Assembly: GCA_003599475.1 (NCBI GenBank)
Contig: QZKK01000238.1
Span: 1 to 23,801, forward strand
DNA length: 23,801 bases
Direction: 5' to 3'
From: Desulfobacteraceae bacterium
Lineage (GTDB): Bacteria > Desulfobacterota > Desulfobacteria > Desulfobacterales > SURF-15
Shown here: positions 6,613 through 14,394 of the stretch, piece by piece
Numbering within the stretch: position 1 is the first letter of the stretch
Layout: the number at the start of each line of letters is the position of its first letter
Position numbers and translations under genes: made by a program
The notes under the pieces: model-generated
Databases searched by the model: none
What the model was told of the DNA's origin: nothing
Seen by the model: only the letters and a program-made list of their open reading frames with translations

Positions 6613-7947
6613 TCATTCTGCGGATTCAAATCGCGCCACATTCGATTTCCCCTTTTCCTCATCCACAAAGTAGAGCAGAACGGCTCCTGTCGAAAACAGC
6701 AGCAGCAGGGAGCCGATGCTCCATCGGGAGGCTGTCCTGCCCACGGCCGCGATCTGCTCGGCTGTCGGGGAATCGGGCATCCACAGATTCCTTACGGCAA
6801 GCGCCACGCCTCCCATGAGCGCGGGGCCGATGATTGCCGCAAATTTGCCGAGCATGTTGTAGAAGCCGAAAAACTCCCCGGCCTGATCCCTCGGAATGAG
6901 CCGGGCATAATAAGACCGGCTCAGGGACTGAATGCCTCCCTGGACAAGCCCCACGGCCCCGGCGAGAAAATAGAATTCCACCCTGTCGGTCATCATCATG
7001 GCCCAGACGGTGACCCCCATGTAGATGCCGATGGCCAGCAGGATGGACCTTCTCACCCCCCACCATCGGCCGAGTCTGCTGAAGCCAAGCGCCGAGGGAA
7101 ATCCGATAAACTGAACCATCAGCATGGAAAGGATCAGGTCCTGGAATGAAAATCCGAGAGACAGGCCGTAATCGACCGCCATGCGGACGATCGTGTCCAC
7201 CCCATCGATATAAAACCAGTAGGCAAGGAGGAAAACAAAGGCGGTCTTGAGATCGCGCATCTTCCGGAAGGTCTCCGCAAACTGACGGAATCCTTGGCGA
7301 ATCGAATTGCCGCCTCCGGGTCTTCTCATCCGCTCTTCGGGCACCCACCGGATCGTAAACAACGTAAAGCCTCCCCACCATAAGGCCACTGTTAAAAACG
7401 AGAAGCGAACCGCCTGGGAGCTGCCGGAAAAGCCGAATGCCTCCGGCATTGTCGCCATGAGCACATTGAACAGGAATAGGATTCCGCCCCCCAGGTACCC
7501 GAGGGCATATCCGAGGCCCGAGACAAAATCGACCTCGTCCTCACCGGCAATATCCGGCAGAAGCGAGTCATAGAATATGTTTCCCCCGGAAAAACCGATG
7601 ATTCCCATCGTATAGGCGAAAATGGCCCAACCCCACCGGCCTTCCCGGATGAAAAACAGGGAGGCGGTGGACAAAGCCCCCCAATAGGCGAAAAAGATCA
7701 GAAATCTCTTGCGCAGAGAACCCCTGTCTGCAATGGCGCCGATTACGGGCGCCAGCACCGCCACGAGCAGGCTTGCGGCCGAATTCCCGAATCCGAGCCG
7801 GGCGGTGCTGGTGTTTACATCGGCGCCGGCGCTCCAGAAGGTTTTAAAGAACATCGGAAAAAAACCGGCCATCACCGTGGTGGCAAACGCGGAGTTGGCC
7901 CAGTCATAGAGCGCCCAGCCTAAGATTGTTTTCTTGTTGGGTTCCAC
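6613..7947 (-). CDS. MFS transporter, UMF1 (Atg22-like) family
   Basis: A 444-residue polytopic membrane protein of the UMF1/Atg22-like major facilitator family. The N-terminus ILGWALYDWANSAFAT (8-23) is diagnostic, followed by about 11-12 hydrophobic segments, with the cytoplasmic loop APVIGAIADRGSLRKR after the second span and LIPRDQAGEFFGFYNMLGKF (about 363-382) in the second half. Start is GTG at 7947, only 3 bases after the stop of the acyl-ligase gene, so translation is probably coupled. Family substrates are mostly unknown (amino acids in yeast Atg22). The position between the activating/acyl-transfer enzyme and a terminator suggests export or uptake of a lipid precursor or polar headgroup, which is inference. 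C-terminal tail is short and cytoplasmic. Confidence 0.9.
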   Translation of the reverse strand: MEPNKKTILGWALYDWANSAFATTVMAGFFPMFFKTFWSAGADVNTSTARLGFGNSAASLLVAVLAPVIGAIADRGSLRKRFLIFFAYWGALSTASLFFIREGRWGWAIFAYTMGIIGFSGGNIFYDSLLPDIAGEDEVDFVSGLGYALGYLGGGILFLFNVLMATMPEAFGFSGSSQAVRFSFLTVALWWGGFTLFTIRWVPEERMRRPGGGNSIRQGFRQFAETFRKMRDLKTAFVFLLAYWFYIDGVDTIVRMAVDYGLSLGFSFQDLILSMLMVQFIGFPSALGFSRLGRWWGVRRSILLAIGIYMGVTVWAMMMTDRVEFYFLAGAVGLVQGGIQSLSRSYYARLIPRDQAGEFFGFYNMLGKFAAIIGPALMGGVALAVRNLWMPDSPTAEQIAAVGRTASRWSIGSLLLLFSTGAVLLYFVDEEKGKSNVARFESAE

Positions 7948-7950
7948 AAT

Positions 7951-10668
7951 TTACCGTATCCGCCCCATCTCCGCCACCGCATCCCGGAGTGCGCGTGTGA
8001 TTCGATCTTCGGGCCTTTTTCCTTCCCCCTGCCGCTTGAGGCCTTTCGGATCGCGCGGGGACCCGAAGACCAGGGTGACCGGGTGGAGCCGCCTGATGAA
8101 GCTTCCAGGGGGCATCGCTTTGTCGGTCCCCCGGATCAGCACCGGCACTACGGCAACCGGAAAATGGGAGAGAAGAACACCGATACCGGTCTTGAACGGC
8201 TGCAGTTCTCCGGAAGGGGATCGCTGTCCTTCCGGAAACCAGACCAGGTTTTTCCCGCGTTTGAGCACCGCAGCACCGAATGCAAGGCTGGAGACGGCAC
8301 CCTTTTCCGGATCGATCGGAACGGCCTGTGCCAGCCGGCTGAAAAAGCGGAGGATCGGGTTGGCGAAAGCCGCCCCTCTCCACCCGCCCCAATAGGTTTT
8401 GCGAAAGGTGGAGAAATCGAGCGCAGCGGCCAGGGCCAGGGCATCGAGGTAGCTGATGTGGTTGGGCGCGAGCACGAAAGGTTTATCTACTGGCAGATGC
8501 TCGCGTCCGTATACCTTCAGGCGAAAAGCCCTTTTAAGAAGCAGCCGGTCCAGCAGGTATGCCTTGCGGGCTGCAGCGATCCAACGGGGGCCAAGCGGTT
8601 TCAGCCACTTTTTCTGGTCTCCGCTGATAAAGCTTTCAGGATCCTCGAACAGGGAAGCCTTCAAACGGCCCGGTTTTCCCCGATCCGATGCTTCGATCAC
8701 CTCCCGAAGAAGATCCCGTACCGTTTCGATGCGAACGATGGTCTCCTCGCTCAATTCGATGCCGGTCTGCTGCAGCAGTTCCATGGTCAGATTCAACCAC
8801 CCCATGGAGTCGATCCCCAAATCGAGCTGCGGGTCGCTGTCCGGTGTGAGAGGGTGCCGGGGGTAGCGGCGGACCAACCAGTTCCAGACCTTCTCCGCCG
8901 CCGGATCTTCCAGAAGAGCGCGGTCACCCGGCGACATCGCCTCCGCTGAAATCGGCTCGGTTTTGCGCTGGCCGGACCCGACGCCTTGCTTTTCACGGTC
9001 ATAGCGCTCCGACAGCAAGTGCCGCTGGATCTTACCCAATCGGGTGCGTGACAGCGGCTCACGGGAGAGCACAAAATCGGAGATCCTCTGGTAGGTGGGA
9101 AGCTTTTTCGAATGCGCCTCGATCTCCTGCCGGATGAGGCCGTGAATGTCTTCATCGCCCCGCTTCCGGATCTGCCTCCATTCCGGTACGACAACAGCGG
9201 CGATCCGACGGTTTTTTTGCAGGATTCCGATTTCCCGAATCAGCGGGCTCTGCGCGTAGGAGGATTCCAGGTCCTCCGGTTGGATGTTTTCACCGCTTTC
9301 GGTAACGATCATGGTGTCGACCCGGCCGGCAACATAGAGGTATCCCGATGGATCGAAGTATCCGAGATCCCCCGTCCGGAACCATCCGTCCTCCGTGAAG
9401 CGCTCTTTCGTCCTTTCGGGAAGGTGATCGTATCCGGAAAAGACATTCGGGCCTTTTGCCAGGATTTCACCGCTTCGAACCGGATCCTCTTTCTTCCGCT
9501 CCGATTCCGGAATCGCCGAAAAATCGATACGGATATCGACTCCTGCGATGGGGCGCCCCACGCTTCCGATCCTGGCCCTCCCCGGAGGGTTCAGGGTCAA
9601 AAGCGGGGAGGTTTCCGTAAGTCCGTAGCCGATCGCCACCTGCCAGCCGAGTCCTTCCAGGTTCCAGGCCAGTTCCGGATCGAGCGGGGAACCCCCGGAG
9701 GCCATCACCCTGAGATCCGGTCCGATCTGATCATGGATGGGTTTCAGCAGCCTTTTCCCAACTGAAATCCCCATTCGCCTGCGAAGCCCTTTCGAAAGGG
9801 CGACCGCGGTCTTGAACAGAGCCGCCGCCGCTTTGCCCCGGGAACGAAACTTCGATTCGATTCCCTCATAGAAGGCGCTGTAGAGGCGGGGAACCCCGAT
9901 GATCATCGTGGCCTCCTGCGTCTTTACGGCCTTCAGGATTTCAGGACCGGTCTGAGAGCGCGGCATGACAATGGGTATTCCGAAAACCAGGGGGCACAGC
10001 ATTCCGATTACAAACGGATACACATGGTGAAGCGGCAGCGGCAGAAGCATGCGGTCGTTTTCGCCGATCAGCCTGGCCTCGATCAGTGCGTGATACTGAA
10101 ATGTCAGATTCCGGTGGGTCAGCGGAACGCCTTTGGGGGGACCGGTCGTGCCGGAGGTGTAAAAAAGTGCAGCCGTATCCTTCGGCGCGACTGCAGGGAA
10201 ATCCGGTTCATCATCGAGGAAATCGATTGCCGGACGAAGCCGGCTTCTTTCATTCTCGCTACCGGCATTGAACAGGAAGATCTTGCAGCCGGCTTCGGTG
10301 TAAATCCTTTCCATTCTTTCGATCCGGCCGGCATCGGTGAAAACAATCCGGGCCCCGCAGTCGTTTAAAATCCGGGAAAGAATTCTGTCTTCGAGCTGCG
10401 TGTCGAGGGGGACCACCACCCCACCGGCAAGGATCACCGCCAGACAGGTCACCACCCAGTCGGGTTTCGCCGCCGCCTGGATGACCACTCGGTCCCCGAG
10501 GCCCACTCCCTCCTGCTTCAACCCTGCCGCCAGCCGCCTGCATTCTTGCGAAAGCCGGCTGTATGTCCATCTTTCCACCCCCTCCTTCTGAAGCGCGAGG
10601 ATCGCCGGCTTTTCCCCGTATTCGGGAAAACGCTCGATCATGGAGATCAGGGTTTCCGGAGGTTTCAT
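7951..10668 (-). CDS. Fused acyl-AMP ligase / acyl carrier protein / PlsC acyltransferase
   Basis: A 905-residue three-domain enzyme. Residues 1-555 form an AMP-dependent acyl ligase: P-loop YTSGTTGPPKG (170-180), YGLTETS (348-354), RTGDLGY (431-437) and the adenylating Lys546 in RLGKIQ. Residues ~590-660 are an acyl carrier domain with the phosphopantetheine Ser621 in LGIDSMGW. Residues ~710-900 are a glycerophosphate-type acyltransferase: N736-H737-x4-D742 in NHISYLD, FPEG at 811-814 and a basic hydrophobic patch. The layout implies that a free fatty acid is adenylated, loaded on the internal ACP and handed to an acyl acceptor at the membrane. Its start ATG overlaps, as ATGA, the end of a hidden frame continuing from the upstream nucleotidyltransferase. 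The MFS gene follows after 3 bases. Related to acyl-ACP synthetase/2-acyl-GPE acyltransferase (Aas), but domain order differs: Aas has the acyltransferase first and no internal ACP. Confidence 0.93.
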   Translation of the reverse strand: MKPPETLISMIERFPEYGEKPAILALQKEGVERWTYSRLSQECRRLAAGLKQEGVGLGDRVVIQAAAKPDWVVTCLAVILAGGVVVPLDTQLEDRILSRILNDCGARIVFTDAGRIERMERIYTEAGCKIFLFNAGSENERSRLRPAIDFLDDEPDFPAVAPKDTAALFYTSGTTGPPKGVPLTHRNLTFQYHALIEARLIGENDRMLLPLPLHHVYPFVIGMLCPLVFGIPIVMPRSQTGPEILKAVKTQEATMIIGVPRLYSAFYEGIESKFRSRGKAAAALFKTAVALSKGLRRRMGISVGKRLLKPIHDQIGPDLRVMASGGSPLDPELAWNLEGLGWQVAIGYGLTETSPLLTLNPPGRARIGSVGRPIAGVDIRIDFSAIPESERKKEDPVRSGEILAKGPNVFSGYDHLPERTKERFTEDGWFRTGDLGYFDPSGYLYVAGRVDTMIVTESGENIQPEDLESSYAQSPLIREIGILQKNRRIAAVVVPEWRQIRKRGDEDIHGLIRQEIEAHSKKLPTYQRISDFVLSREPLSRTRLGKIQRHLLSERYDREKQGVGSGQRKTEPISAEAMSPGDRALLEDPAAEKVWNWLVRRYPRHPLTPDSDPQLDLGIDSMGWLNLTMELLQQTGIELSEETIVRIETVRDLLREVIEASDRGKPGRLKASLFEDPESFISGDQKKWLKPLGPRWIAAARKAYLLDRLLLKRAFRLKVYGREHLPVDKPFVLAPNHISYLDALALAAALDFSTFRKTYWGGWRGAAFANPILRFFSRLAQAVPIDPEKGAVSSLAFGAAVLKRGKNLVWFPEGQRSPSGELQPFKTGIGVLLSHFPVAVVPVLIRGTDKAMPPGSFIRRLHPVTLVFGSPRDPKGLKRQGEGKRPEDRITRALRDAVAEMGRIR

Positions 10669-10844
10669 TTTCGTATCCGCGGCTGGACCTTATTGCCGGA
10701 AAGGATGCCGATCGCACCGGATGTACGCTTTCGAATGCGGAAGCGTAGATAAAGGACGGCCCGTGCGTATCCCCGGATACTGAAAGCGGCCATCCGGAGA
10801 AATCCACCGAGCCGCCGGACCCCTCGACTCAGAAACAGGCTGAT
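10665..10844 (-). pseudogene. Hidden -1/+1 frame continuation of the nucleotidyltransferase gene
   Basis: Immediately before the stop of the nucleotidyltransferase, a different minus-strand frame opens and continues for 59 codons to a TGA at 10667-10665 that overlaps the next ATG as ATGA. Joining the frames by restoring one base between 10847 and 10844 gives LINRxISLFLSRGV, which resembles the NRxIS linker found before CDP-alcohol transferase domains in bifunctional IPCT/DIPPS proteins. The continuation is basic and hydrophobic (for example RGYARAVLYLRFRIRKR) but has no CDP-alcohol motif. It may be a frameshifted C-terminus, a programmed frameshift, or a sequencing error. Confidence 0.45.
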
Positions 10845-11623
10845 CGCCGGTTGATGAGGAGAGCCAGCGGCCCGCCGGTCGGTTTTCCCAGCGACCGGTA
10901 GAGCTTCTTTTCAGCCGCCTGCAGATCCTCGGGCGTATCGACATCCTGCCAGTATCCTGTGGAAACAAACAGTGCTTCCAGTTGGGCGTTCGAGGCCAGC
11001 ACCGCCATGCCCTGGGAAATACTGGGCGACGGTCCGCACTGCTCCAGTGCCCGGCTCACCGGCTCCGGCTCGAGGACGAATATGCCGGTATCGATCGCAT
11101 GGTAGGTATCGATGTTCTTTCCGATGCACACGACCTTCCCGTTTTCAACCGCAACCCGTGTGGCGTCCTCGATGTCCCCGTCGAAGTTTTCCCGGGCTTC
11201 CACCACAAGGAGACATCGGCCGGAGGTCTTGAAATGAGCCATTGCGCAGCTCAGCCGATCATGGGAGAAAAGGTGATCCGACATCAGCAGGACAAACGGT
11301 CCGCCGAGTGTGCGTGCGCCTTCCAGCAGGGATATGCCGTTTGACTCAAGGTAACGAGGGTTTTCGACGATAGCCAACTCGCATCCTGCGGGTACGAGGC
11401 CCGGGAGCGATTCTTTCATCCGCTGGGCCTGGTATCCGACAACCACGACGAAACGGCGAATTCCGGCTTTGGTGCAGGCCGCCATGATCCTTTCAATCAT
11501 CGGCATTCCGAACACCGGAATCAACGGTTTGGGGGTGCCGTCGCCGTTTTTAAGCCGGCTGCCCTGACCGGCGGCGAGGATAAGCGCAGTGGTAACGTTG
11601 CGGGTGGCTTCCGAAGCCGGCAT
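10829..11623 (-). CDS. Sugar/inositol-phosphate nucleotidyltransferase (IPCT-like)
   Basis: A 264-residue NTP_transferase protein. The nucleotide loop is AAGQGSRLKN (17-26) followed by PKPL (31-34), the metal-site MSDH is at 114-117 and WQDVDTPEDL at 225-234. The segment DIEDATRV...IGKNIDTYHAIDTGIF (150-182) is the pattern I associate with CTP:L-myo-inositol-1-phosphate cytidylyltransferase, the N-terminal half of bifunctional IPCT/DIPPS enzymes. It would make CDP-inositol or another CDP-alcohol from a phosphorylated alcohol. The protein ends abruptly at the sequence GPLALLINRRSACF, where bifunctional relatives continue into a transferase domain; an adjacent frame continues to the next gene. 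Catalytic domain intact. It is the first gene of the leftward operon; CDP-alcohol transferases sit on the other side of the divergent promoter region. UTP- or GTP-dependent sugar activation is the alternative. Confidence 0.85.
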   Translation of the reverse strand: MPASEATRNVTTALILAAGQGSRLKNGDGTPKPLIPVFGMPMIERIMAACTKAGIRRFVVVVGYQAQRMKESLPGLVPAGCELAIVENPRYLESNGISLLEGARTLGGPFVLLMSDHLFSHDRLSCAMAHFKTSGRCLLVVEARENFDGDIEDATRVAVENGKVVCIGKNIDTYHAIDTGIFVLEPEPVSRALEQCGPSPSISQGMAVLASNAQLEALFVSTGYWQDVDTPEDLQAAEKKLYRSLGKPTGGPLALLINRRSACF

Positions 11624-11722
11624 AAGTCTCTCTGCATGCGGGCGGGAGTTGCCCTGTGAGGCCTTGCTGCCACCCGAAACTGAAAATTTCTTCCAAAAAA
11701 AAGGAAATCGTTAGATACATAG

Positions 11723-11752
11723 CACATAAATAAAGGGAAAAGAAGAAGTCAA
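11723..11752 (-). promoter_or_regulatory. Weak promoter candidate for the leftward lipid operon
   Basis: In the AT-rich divergent spacer (11624-11987, 364 bases, no gene) the minus strand has TTGACT (11752-11747), 18 bases and TATGTG (11728-11723). The -35 is good, the -10 poor. The leader to the ATG at 11623 would be about 95 bases. Confidence 0.25.
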
Positions 11753-11890
11753 TAAACCAGGATTGCATCAGGGAGATTGCGCGGTTCGTTGAAGATCAGG
11801 ACACCCCGATTTTCAAACAGACGACGGGATGAAGGAGGAAAAGGTCGCTATCCCACGATGAAAAGCCGTCTCGAAGAATACTGGACGCCG

Positions 11891-11919
11891 TTGCACTGCA
11901 GGCCCAGGCAATGTATCAT
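11891..11919 (+). promoter_or_regulatory. Promoter candidate for the radical SAM gene
   Basis: TTGCAC (11891-11896), 17 bases, TATCAT (11914-11919) on the plus strand. The -10 matches five of six consensus bases; the -35 only three. The distance to the preferred GTG start at 11988 gives a leader of about 62 bases. Confidence 0.35.
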
Positions 11920-11987
11920 CCGCACATCGAGTAGAAAAACACGCTGAACCGGTGAACGGTTACATTCATTCATGCTGGAGTCGGAAT

Positions 11988-12926
11988 GTGATAAGCAAAA
12001 GCAGCAAGACAGAGTATCCCCGCTTGGTGGCAATCGAGACGACCAATTATTGTAATGCCAAGTGTGAATTCTGTCCGAATAACGTGCTTGTGCGCGATCG
12101 GCGCCATATGAGCGATGCGCTTTTCGAGCAGATCATCGAGGGCTGCCGCGAGTTTCCCCTCAAAACGATTGAACCGTTTCTCAATGGCGAACCCCTGGTG
12201 GACCCGAAGCTCATGCAGCGACTGGAGCTTATTAAACGGCGTCTTCCCGAAACGAAAATACGGCTGTTCACAAATGGGCATGCGCTGACCCCGCGCCGCA
12301 TAAAAGAGCTGTGCGAATTCGGGCTCGAGAGCCTGATCGTCAGCGTCAATACGCTGGATCCGCAAAGATATAAGAAAATCATGGGCCTTGAGATCGATCG
12401 GCTTTTAGCCAATCTCCGCTGCCTGACCGACCCGATCTGGAAAAACAGAGTCGCCCGTCAGATCACTTTCCGTATGACGCGGCTCCCTGACACGTCAAAA
12501 CAGGAGCAACGTGATTTCAAAGACTTTTGTAGAAGGCTCAAGGTAAACGGCAACATCAAAACCGTTTTCAACTACAAGGGCGATAAACTTACGGTGTTAC
12601 CAGTGCCCCCCTATCCCTGCGAGCACATCACCCGCGTCGATGTGTTATCCAACGGTGTCGCCACCCTCTGCTGCATGGACCCGGAAGGCAAGTACCCGCT
12701 GGGCGATGCACACCAAAGCACGATCTTGTCCATTTTCAACAGCGAATCTTCAAAAAGATACCGATGTTATCACCGATCCGGGCGGCGGGGAGAGATCGAA
12801 CCGTGTAACCGGTGCAATCTTCCCAATCCCAGTCTCCTCCATATGCCTTTATTCCACACTGTAAAGGCTGCTCTTCAAGTTGGATGTTACTATTTGCGGC
12901 ACCGCCCAAAAGGGATGCGACCTTGA
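11988..12926 (+). CDS. Radical SAM protein with SPASM-like C-terminal domain
   Basis: A 312-residue radical SAM enzyme. The [4Fe-4S]-SAM motif is CNAKCEFC (C22, C26, C29 from this start), followed by the GEP-type segment FLNGEPLVDP and a TIM-barrel with LRLFTNGHAL-like strand IRLFTNGHAL. The C-terminal third carries a SPASM-type cysteine set: PCEH, LCCMDPEG and PCNRCN. Such enzymes modify peptides, sugars or lipids by radical chemistry. Start is GTG at 11988 because GGAG sits 7 bases before it; an upstream in-frame GTG at 11952 lacks a ribosome site. It opens the rightward block with two CDP-alcohol transferases and a flippase, which points to a polar headgroup or glycan substrate rather than a peptide; no precursor peptide gene is visible. 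The substrate cannot be told from sequence. Confidence 0.85.
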   Translation: MISKSSKTEYPRLVAIETTNYCNAKCEFCPNNVLVRDRRHMSDALFEQIIEGCREFPLKTIEPFLNGEPLVDPKLMQRLELIKRRLPETKIRLFTNGHALTPRRIKELCEFGLESLIVSVNTLDPQRYKKIMGLEIDRLLANLRCLTDPIWKNRVARQITFRMTRLPDTSKQEQRDFKDFCRRLKVNGNIKTVFNYKGDKLTVLPVPPYPCEHITRVDVLSNGVATLCCMDPEGKYPLGDAHQSTILSIFNSESSKRYRCYHRSGRRGEIEPCNRCNLPNPSLLHMPLFHTVKAALQVGCYYLRHRPKGMRP

Positions 12927-12928
12927 GA

Positions 12929-12952
12929 CACCTCAACAAGGTGCCCGTTTTT
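12929..12952 (+). terminator. Weak terminator after the radical SAM gene
   Basis: CACCT (12929-12933) and AGGTG (12939-12943) form a 5-bp stem with a 5-base loop, followed by CCCG and TTTTT (12948-12952), three bases after the stop codon. The short stem makes it leaky at best. Confidence 0.35.
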
Positions 12953-12954
12953 GC

Positions 12955-12983
12955 TTGACCATCCCGACTCAAGATTCTATATA
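12955..12983 (+). promoter_or_regulatory. Promoter candidate for the first CDP-alcohol transferase
   Basis: TTGACC (12955-12960), exactly 17 bases, then TATATA (12978-12983), about 50 bases before the ATG at 13033. It follows a weak terminator, which supports a new transcription start here and the choice of the downstream ATG instead of an in-frame ATG at 12880 inside the previous gene. Confidence 0.5.
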
Positions 12984-13032
12984 TCGACGGTTTATTTCCT
13001 CAAGTCCTTTTGAGAAGGCAGGCAATTTGGAA

Positions 13033-14274
13033 ATGCAGATCGTGAAAGCAGCCTGGATCGATGCACGTCACCCCATGATCAACCGCAGGCTCTGGGGATT
13101 GACCATACTGGAGAGAAATGTCCGGGAATTATGCCGGCTCGGCTTCACGCAGGTGACGATTTCATCCCCAAAAGATCTCAATCCGCTCGGAAATTTTTGT
13201 CATCCACTGCCTGAATCAATGGAGATTTCCGTTTCTTATGAAGAATCCAAACCTTTTGAAACCTTAATCGGGCAGTTGGGGATGAAAGAGCCTGTTTTGA
13301 TTTTGGAAGGACACGCTTTTAATGACCCGCGTGTCCTGAAAGAACTCATGGCGGCCAAAGCGGATTGTGCCGTTGTCTCGCCCTGTGGGAGCAATCCCGC
13401 AGGCGCCGCCATACTCTCGGCGCAAAATACATCTTTGTTCCAAAACACGCGAAAAAACCTGACTTCCGTTTTAACAGAAGGGATTCAGGGAACACGGATC
13501 GCCAAACTCGATTTGTCCAATTTCAGAAGATACATCATGCCCCTCAGGCGGGAGATTCCGCCGTTTTTGTTGCGAATCGAAAATGAGCCCCAATTAGAGG
13601 AGGCAGATGATCTGCTTCGTAAAACGGTTCACAAAGGGGTCAACGATTTTGTCGCCAAATATATCCACCCAAAGCTGGAATTCGGTGTGGTTAAGCTTAT
13701 CGCACACACGCCCATAAGCCCGAACGCGATTACCATCCTATGGCTGGTTCTGGACGGTTTCGTCGTTGCGTTGTTTGGAACCGGCCATCTGCTGCTGGGG
13801 TGCAGCCTTGCGGTAATCAGTGGCATACTCGACGGGGTCGACGGCAAATTGGCCCGGTTGACTTTGCGGTTCAGCAAAATCGGTGACCGGCTGGACCACG
13901 TCGGCAATGCAGTTTTCGATGCCTTCTGGTACCTGGCCTTAGGGTGGTATTTCAGCGCTGGAGATTTTCATTCCACAGCGGCAATTTCCACAGCGATTCT
14001 CGTTACGGCCTACACCGTCGAAAGAATTGTCCCGTCTATTTTCCTTAAATTAAACAACGCCGAGATCTGGGACTACGAAGATATCGACATTTTCGTGCGC
14101 CTTGTTTGCAGCCGAATGAACAATAACCTGTGGGTTTTAACATCGGGTGTGATATTGGGATTTCCACGAGAAACATTTTACGGTATCAGCATCTGGATGC
14201 TGGTGACCGCTGCCTGGCACACCTTACGTTTATTCCATGTCAGCTTGAAGAGAAAATCTGCACTGGCAAGCTAG
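13033..14274 (+). CDS. CDP-alcohol phosphatidyltransferase with degenerate nucleotidyltransferase domain (copy 1)
   Basis: A 413-residue two-domain protein of the DIPPS-like type. Residues 1-200 resemble a nucleotidyltransferase fold (LWGLTILERNVRELCRLGF at 20-38 aligns with VFGMPMIERI of the neighbouring enzyme), but the glycine-rich GxGxR loop and PKPL are absent, so nucleotide transfer is unlikely. From ~225 a membrane CDP-alcohol transferase begins with TPISPNAIT and about six hydrophobic spans. The motif reads D267-x2-D270-G-x2-A274-R275-x8-G284-x3-D288-x3-N292: the last position, normally Asp and the catalytic base, is Asn. An upstream in-frame ATG at 12880 overlaps the previous gene by 47 bases and is rejected because a promoter lies between; the 13033 start has only a weak, distant AAGG. 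It would attach or accept a CDP-activated polar alcohol at the membrane. Confidence 0.85.
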   Translation: MQIVKAAWIDARHPMINRRLWGLTILERNVRELCRLGFTQVTISSPKDLNPLGNFCHPLPESMEISVSYEESKPFETLIGQLGMKEPVLILEGHAFNDPRVLKELMAAKADCAVVSPCGSNPAGAAILSAQNTSLFQNTRKNLTSVLTEGIQGTRIAKLDLSNFRRYIMPLRREIPPFLLRIENEPQLEEADDLLRKTVHKGVNDFVAKYIHPKLEFGVVKLIAHTPISPNAITILWLVLDGFVVALFGTGHLLLGCSLAVISGILDGVDGKLARLTLRFSKIGDRLDHVGNAVFDAFWYLALGWYFSAGDFHSTAAISTAILVTAYTVERIVPSIFLKLNNAEIWDYEDIDIFVRLVCSRMNNNLWVLTSGVILGFPRETFYGISIWMLVTAAWHTLRLFHVSLKRKSALAS

Positions 14275-14394
14275 CGCACACACCCATTGCCCTGCCGGAT
14301 GAACCGGATCGTTTGAGACACGGAAAGCGGGCGTTATTTGCTCTGAATCGATGCGCAAGGAAAATGGCTGCGCATCCAACGGACAGGCTGGCAT

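Noticed and set aside
12880..13032. Upstream ATG of the first CDP-alcohol transferase
   Set aside because: It overlaps the radical SAM gene by 47 bases, adds sequence without family resemblance, and lies before the likely promoter.
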